Assembly (NCBI RefSeq): GCF_000219215.1
Contig: NC_015726.1
Coordinates: 1,488,001-1,552,000, forward strand
Direction: 5' to 3'
DNA: 64,000 bases
Origin: Cupriavidus necator N-1
Lineage (GTDB): Bacteria; Pseudomonadota; Gammaproteobacteria; Burkholderiales; Burkholderiaceae
Shown here: in pieces, positions 62,287 to 64,000 of the stretch
How positions within the stretch are numbered: position 1 is the first letter of the stretch
Layout of the letters: every line of letters starts with the position of its first letter
Made by a program: the position numbers and the translations under genes
The notes under the pieces: generated by a model
What the model saw: only the letters and a program-made list of their open reading frames with translations
The model's database searches: none
Told to the model about the DNA's origin: nothing

Positions 62287-63926
62287 CTGGCGGCGCCCGC
62301 CTTCAGCACCGCGCGGGCGCGCTCGATCAGCGACGTGGTGGAGGCATCGTGCTGGCCAACGGTATTCCCGGTCAGCTCGGCTTCGATCGGACGGGCCAGG
62401 ATCTTGCCCAGCTCAACGCCCCACTGGTCGAAGGAATTGATCTTCCAGACCACGCCCTGCACGAAGGTGCGGTGCTCATACAGCGCAATCAGCGCACCCA
62501 GCACGTGCGGCGTCAGGTTTTCCATCAGCAGCGTGTTGCTGGGGCGGTTGCCCTCGAACACCATATGGGCGATGCGGACTTCGTCCTTCACGCCGGCGGC
62601 ACGGAGTTCATCGGCGGTACGCCCGCGCATCAGCGCCTCGGCCTGCGCGAAGCAGTTGGCCAGCAGCTTGGCGTGATGCCCTGCCAGCCGGCGCGGCGGC
62701 ACCAGCGGCGCGACAAAGTCCACCGGCACCACCTGCGAGCCCTGGTGGATCTGCTGGAAATAGGCATGTTGCCCGTTGGTGCCGGCCGTGCCCCACACCA
62801 CCGGCGAGGTATGCGTGCGCACGCGCTGCCCGTCGAGCTGCACTGACTTGCCGTTGCTCTCCATCTCCAGTTGCTGCAGGAAGGCGGGAAACAGCTCCAG
62901 CGAGGTGGAGTAGGGTGCCATGCAGCTGGTCGGCAAATGCCAGAAATTGCGGTACCAGATGCCCAGCATGCCCAGGATCACCGGCATGTTGCGCTCCAGC
63001 GGCGCGGTGCGGAAGTGCTCGTCCATGGCGCGCGCGCCGGCCAGCAGGTCGGCGAAGGCATTGAAGCCTACCGCCAGCGTGATTGACAGGCCGACCGACG
63101 ACCACAGCGAGAAGCGTCCGCCGATCCAGTCCCAGAACTCGAACATATTGGCCGGGTCGATGCCGAACTCGCGCACCGCTTCGGTATTGGTCGAGACTGC
63201 GACGAAATGCTTGGCAAGGTCATGCTCGGCCACGCCGTTGGCGACAAACCAGGCGCGCGCGCTGCGCGCGTTGGCCATGGTTTCCAGCGTGGTGAAGGTC
63301 TTGGAGCAGACGATCACCAGCGTGCGTTGCGGGTCGAGCCGCACCAGCGTCTCGGCCAGGTCGGTGCCGTCGACATTGGAGACGAAGTGCATGCGCGGCG
63401 CGGCATTGCCATCGGCATCGGCCAAGTGCGACAGCGCGCGGCATACCATGCGCGGCCCCAGGTCGGAGCCGCCGATGCCGATATTGATGACATCGGTGAT
63501 GCGCTCGCCGGTGGCACCCTTCCAGGCGCCGCTGCGCACACGCTCCGAGAAATCGCGCATGCGTACCAGCACCCGCTGGATCGCCGGCATGACCTGCTCG
63601 CCGTCGACCTTGTAGCCGGCGCCGGCGGTCGCGCGTAGCGCTACGTGCAGGGCCGCGCGGTCTTCCGTCGTATTGATATGCTCGCCCGCAAACATCGCGT
63701 CGCGGCGTCTGGTCACGCCGGCCTCGGCTGCCAGCTGCACCAGCAGGCGCATGGTTTCGGGCGTGATCCGGTTCTTCGAGTAGTCGAGATAAAGCCCGGC
63801 GGCTTCCAGCGAGAATTGCGCGACGCGTTGCGCGCCTTCGCCGTCGAACCACTCGCGCATCTGAGCGTCGCGAAGGGTTTCATGGTGCCGCAGCAGGGCG
63901 TTCCAGGCGTGAAGGTCGGTGGGCAT
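62283..63926 (-). CDS. pgi: Glucose-6-phosphate isomerase
   Basis: A 547-residue enzyme that interconverts glucose-6-phosphate and fructose-6-phosphate. Substrate-binding signature [16 protein letters not shown] is at about residue 145-160; KTFTTLETM is at about 212-220. The family motif [18 protein letters not shown] and the catalytic-Glu/His region [13 protein letters not shown] are present. It ends 4 bases inside the convergent ATPase gene (shared CTAG). A -10-like TATACT is at 63987-63982; its -35 may lie beyond the window edge. Confidence 0.96.
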   Translation of the reverse strand: MPTDLHAWNALLRHHETLRDAQMREWFDGEGAQRVAQFSLEAAGLYLDYSKNRITPETMRLLVQLAAEAGVTRRRDAMFAGEHINTTEDRAALHVALRATAGAGYKVDGEQVMPAIQRVLVRMRDFSERVRSGAWKGATGERITDVINIGIGGSDLGPRMVCRALSHLADADGNAAPRMHFVSNVDGTDLAETLVRLDPQRTLVIVCSKTFTTLETMANARSARAWFVANGVAEHDLAKHFVAVSTNTEAVREFGIDPANMFEFWDWIGGRFSLWSSVGLSITLAVGFNAFADLLAGARAMDEHFRTAPLERNMPVILGMLGIWYRNFWHLPTSCMAPYSTSLELFPAFLQQLEMESNGKSVQLDGQRVRTHTSPVVWGTAGTNGQHAYFQQIHQGSQVVPVDFVAPLVPPRRLAGHHAKLLANCFAQAEALMRGRTADELRAAGVKDEVRIAHMVFEGNRPSNTLLMENLTPHVLGALIALYEHRTFVQGVVWKINSFDQWGVELGKILARPIEAELTGNTVGQHDASTTSLIERARAVLKAGAAS

Positions 63927-64000
63927 GCGGGACTAGGAAGTTTGCAGGGGCGCGAGTGCGCGCGGCGGCGCAGACTCGCAAAGTATATCGCCTGCGCCGC

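Overview
The window is a dense, GC-rich chromosomal segment from a beta-proteobacterium, most likely Cupriavidus (the C. necator / R. eutropha / C. taiwanensis group). This is inferred from the tig-clpP-clpX-lon-tRNA-Val/tRNA-Asp-ppiD order, the ispD-ispF pair, the Bug-type solute receptor, the AhpC/AhpD pair and the codon bias. Most of it is ordinary core chromosome with two accessory catabolic blocks in the middle. No insertion sequence, integrase, prophage or CRISPR array was seen.

Layout. 1-13.2 kb: the end of a cystathionine beta-lyase gene, a DUF2789 gene, a small operon of membrane proteins behind a Fur box, serB, an exported M20 amidohydrolase, a pair of inverted GC-rich repeats, argE, mfd, and the isoprenoid genes ispD-ispF. 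13.2-26 kb: a GNAT acetyltransferase, ahpC-ahpD, an MHS-type MFS transporter next to an OmpR/EnvZ-like two-component system (with six phased heptamers between them), a small secreted basic protein, an allantoate-amidohydrolase-like gene, hpnD, and a two-gene RND efflux operon.

26-38.1 kb: an eight-gene minus-strand operon for CoA-dependent breakdown of an unknown carboxylic acid (three acyl-CoA dehydrogenases, a thiolase, a Bug receptor, an SDR, an acyl-CoA ligase and a nitronate monooxygenase-like flavoprotein). A large MalT/LAL-type LuxR regulator sits just upstream, and a 19-bp palindrome lies in front of the operon. 38.2-48 kb: an amidase and a complete dipeptide-type ABC transporter on the minus strand, a divergent N-carbamoyl-amino-acid hydrolase, a cysteine-rich secreted protein, and an IclR regulator with a perfect palindrome at its own promoter. 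Together these look like an uptake and hydrolysis system for an amide or ureido compound.

48-64 kb: tRNA-Leu(UAG) with a possible small RNA upstream, vanZ-like and rlmJ genes, mnmC, the proteostasis block tig-clpP-clpX-lon, tRNA-Val(UAC) and tRNA-Asp(GUC), ppiD, the divergent tesA-like esterase and YbbA-like ATPase genes whose start codons overlap, and pgi at the right edge.

The most promising unexplained signals are the 11-bp-phased heptamer array at 16302-16362, the two catabolic operons with matching operator-like palindromes, a predicted two-subunit acyl-CoA dehydrogenase, and the possible small RNA upstream of tRNA-Leu.
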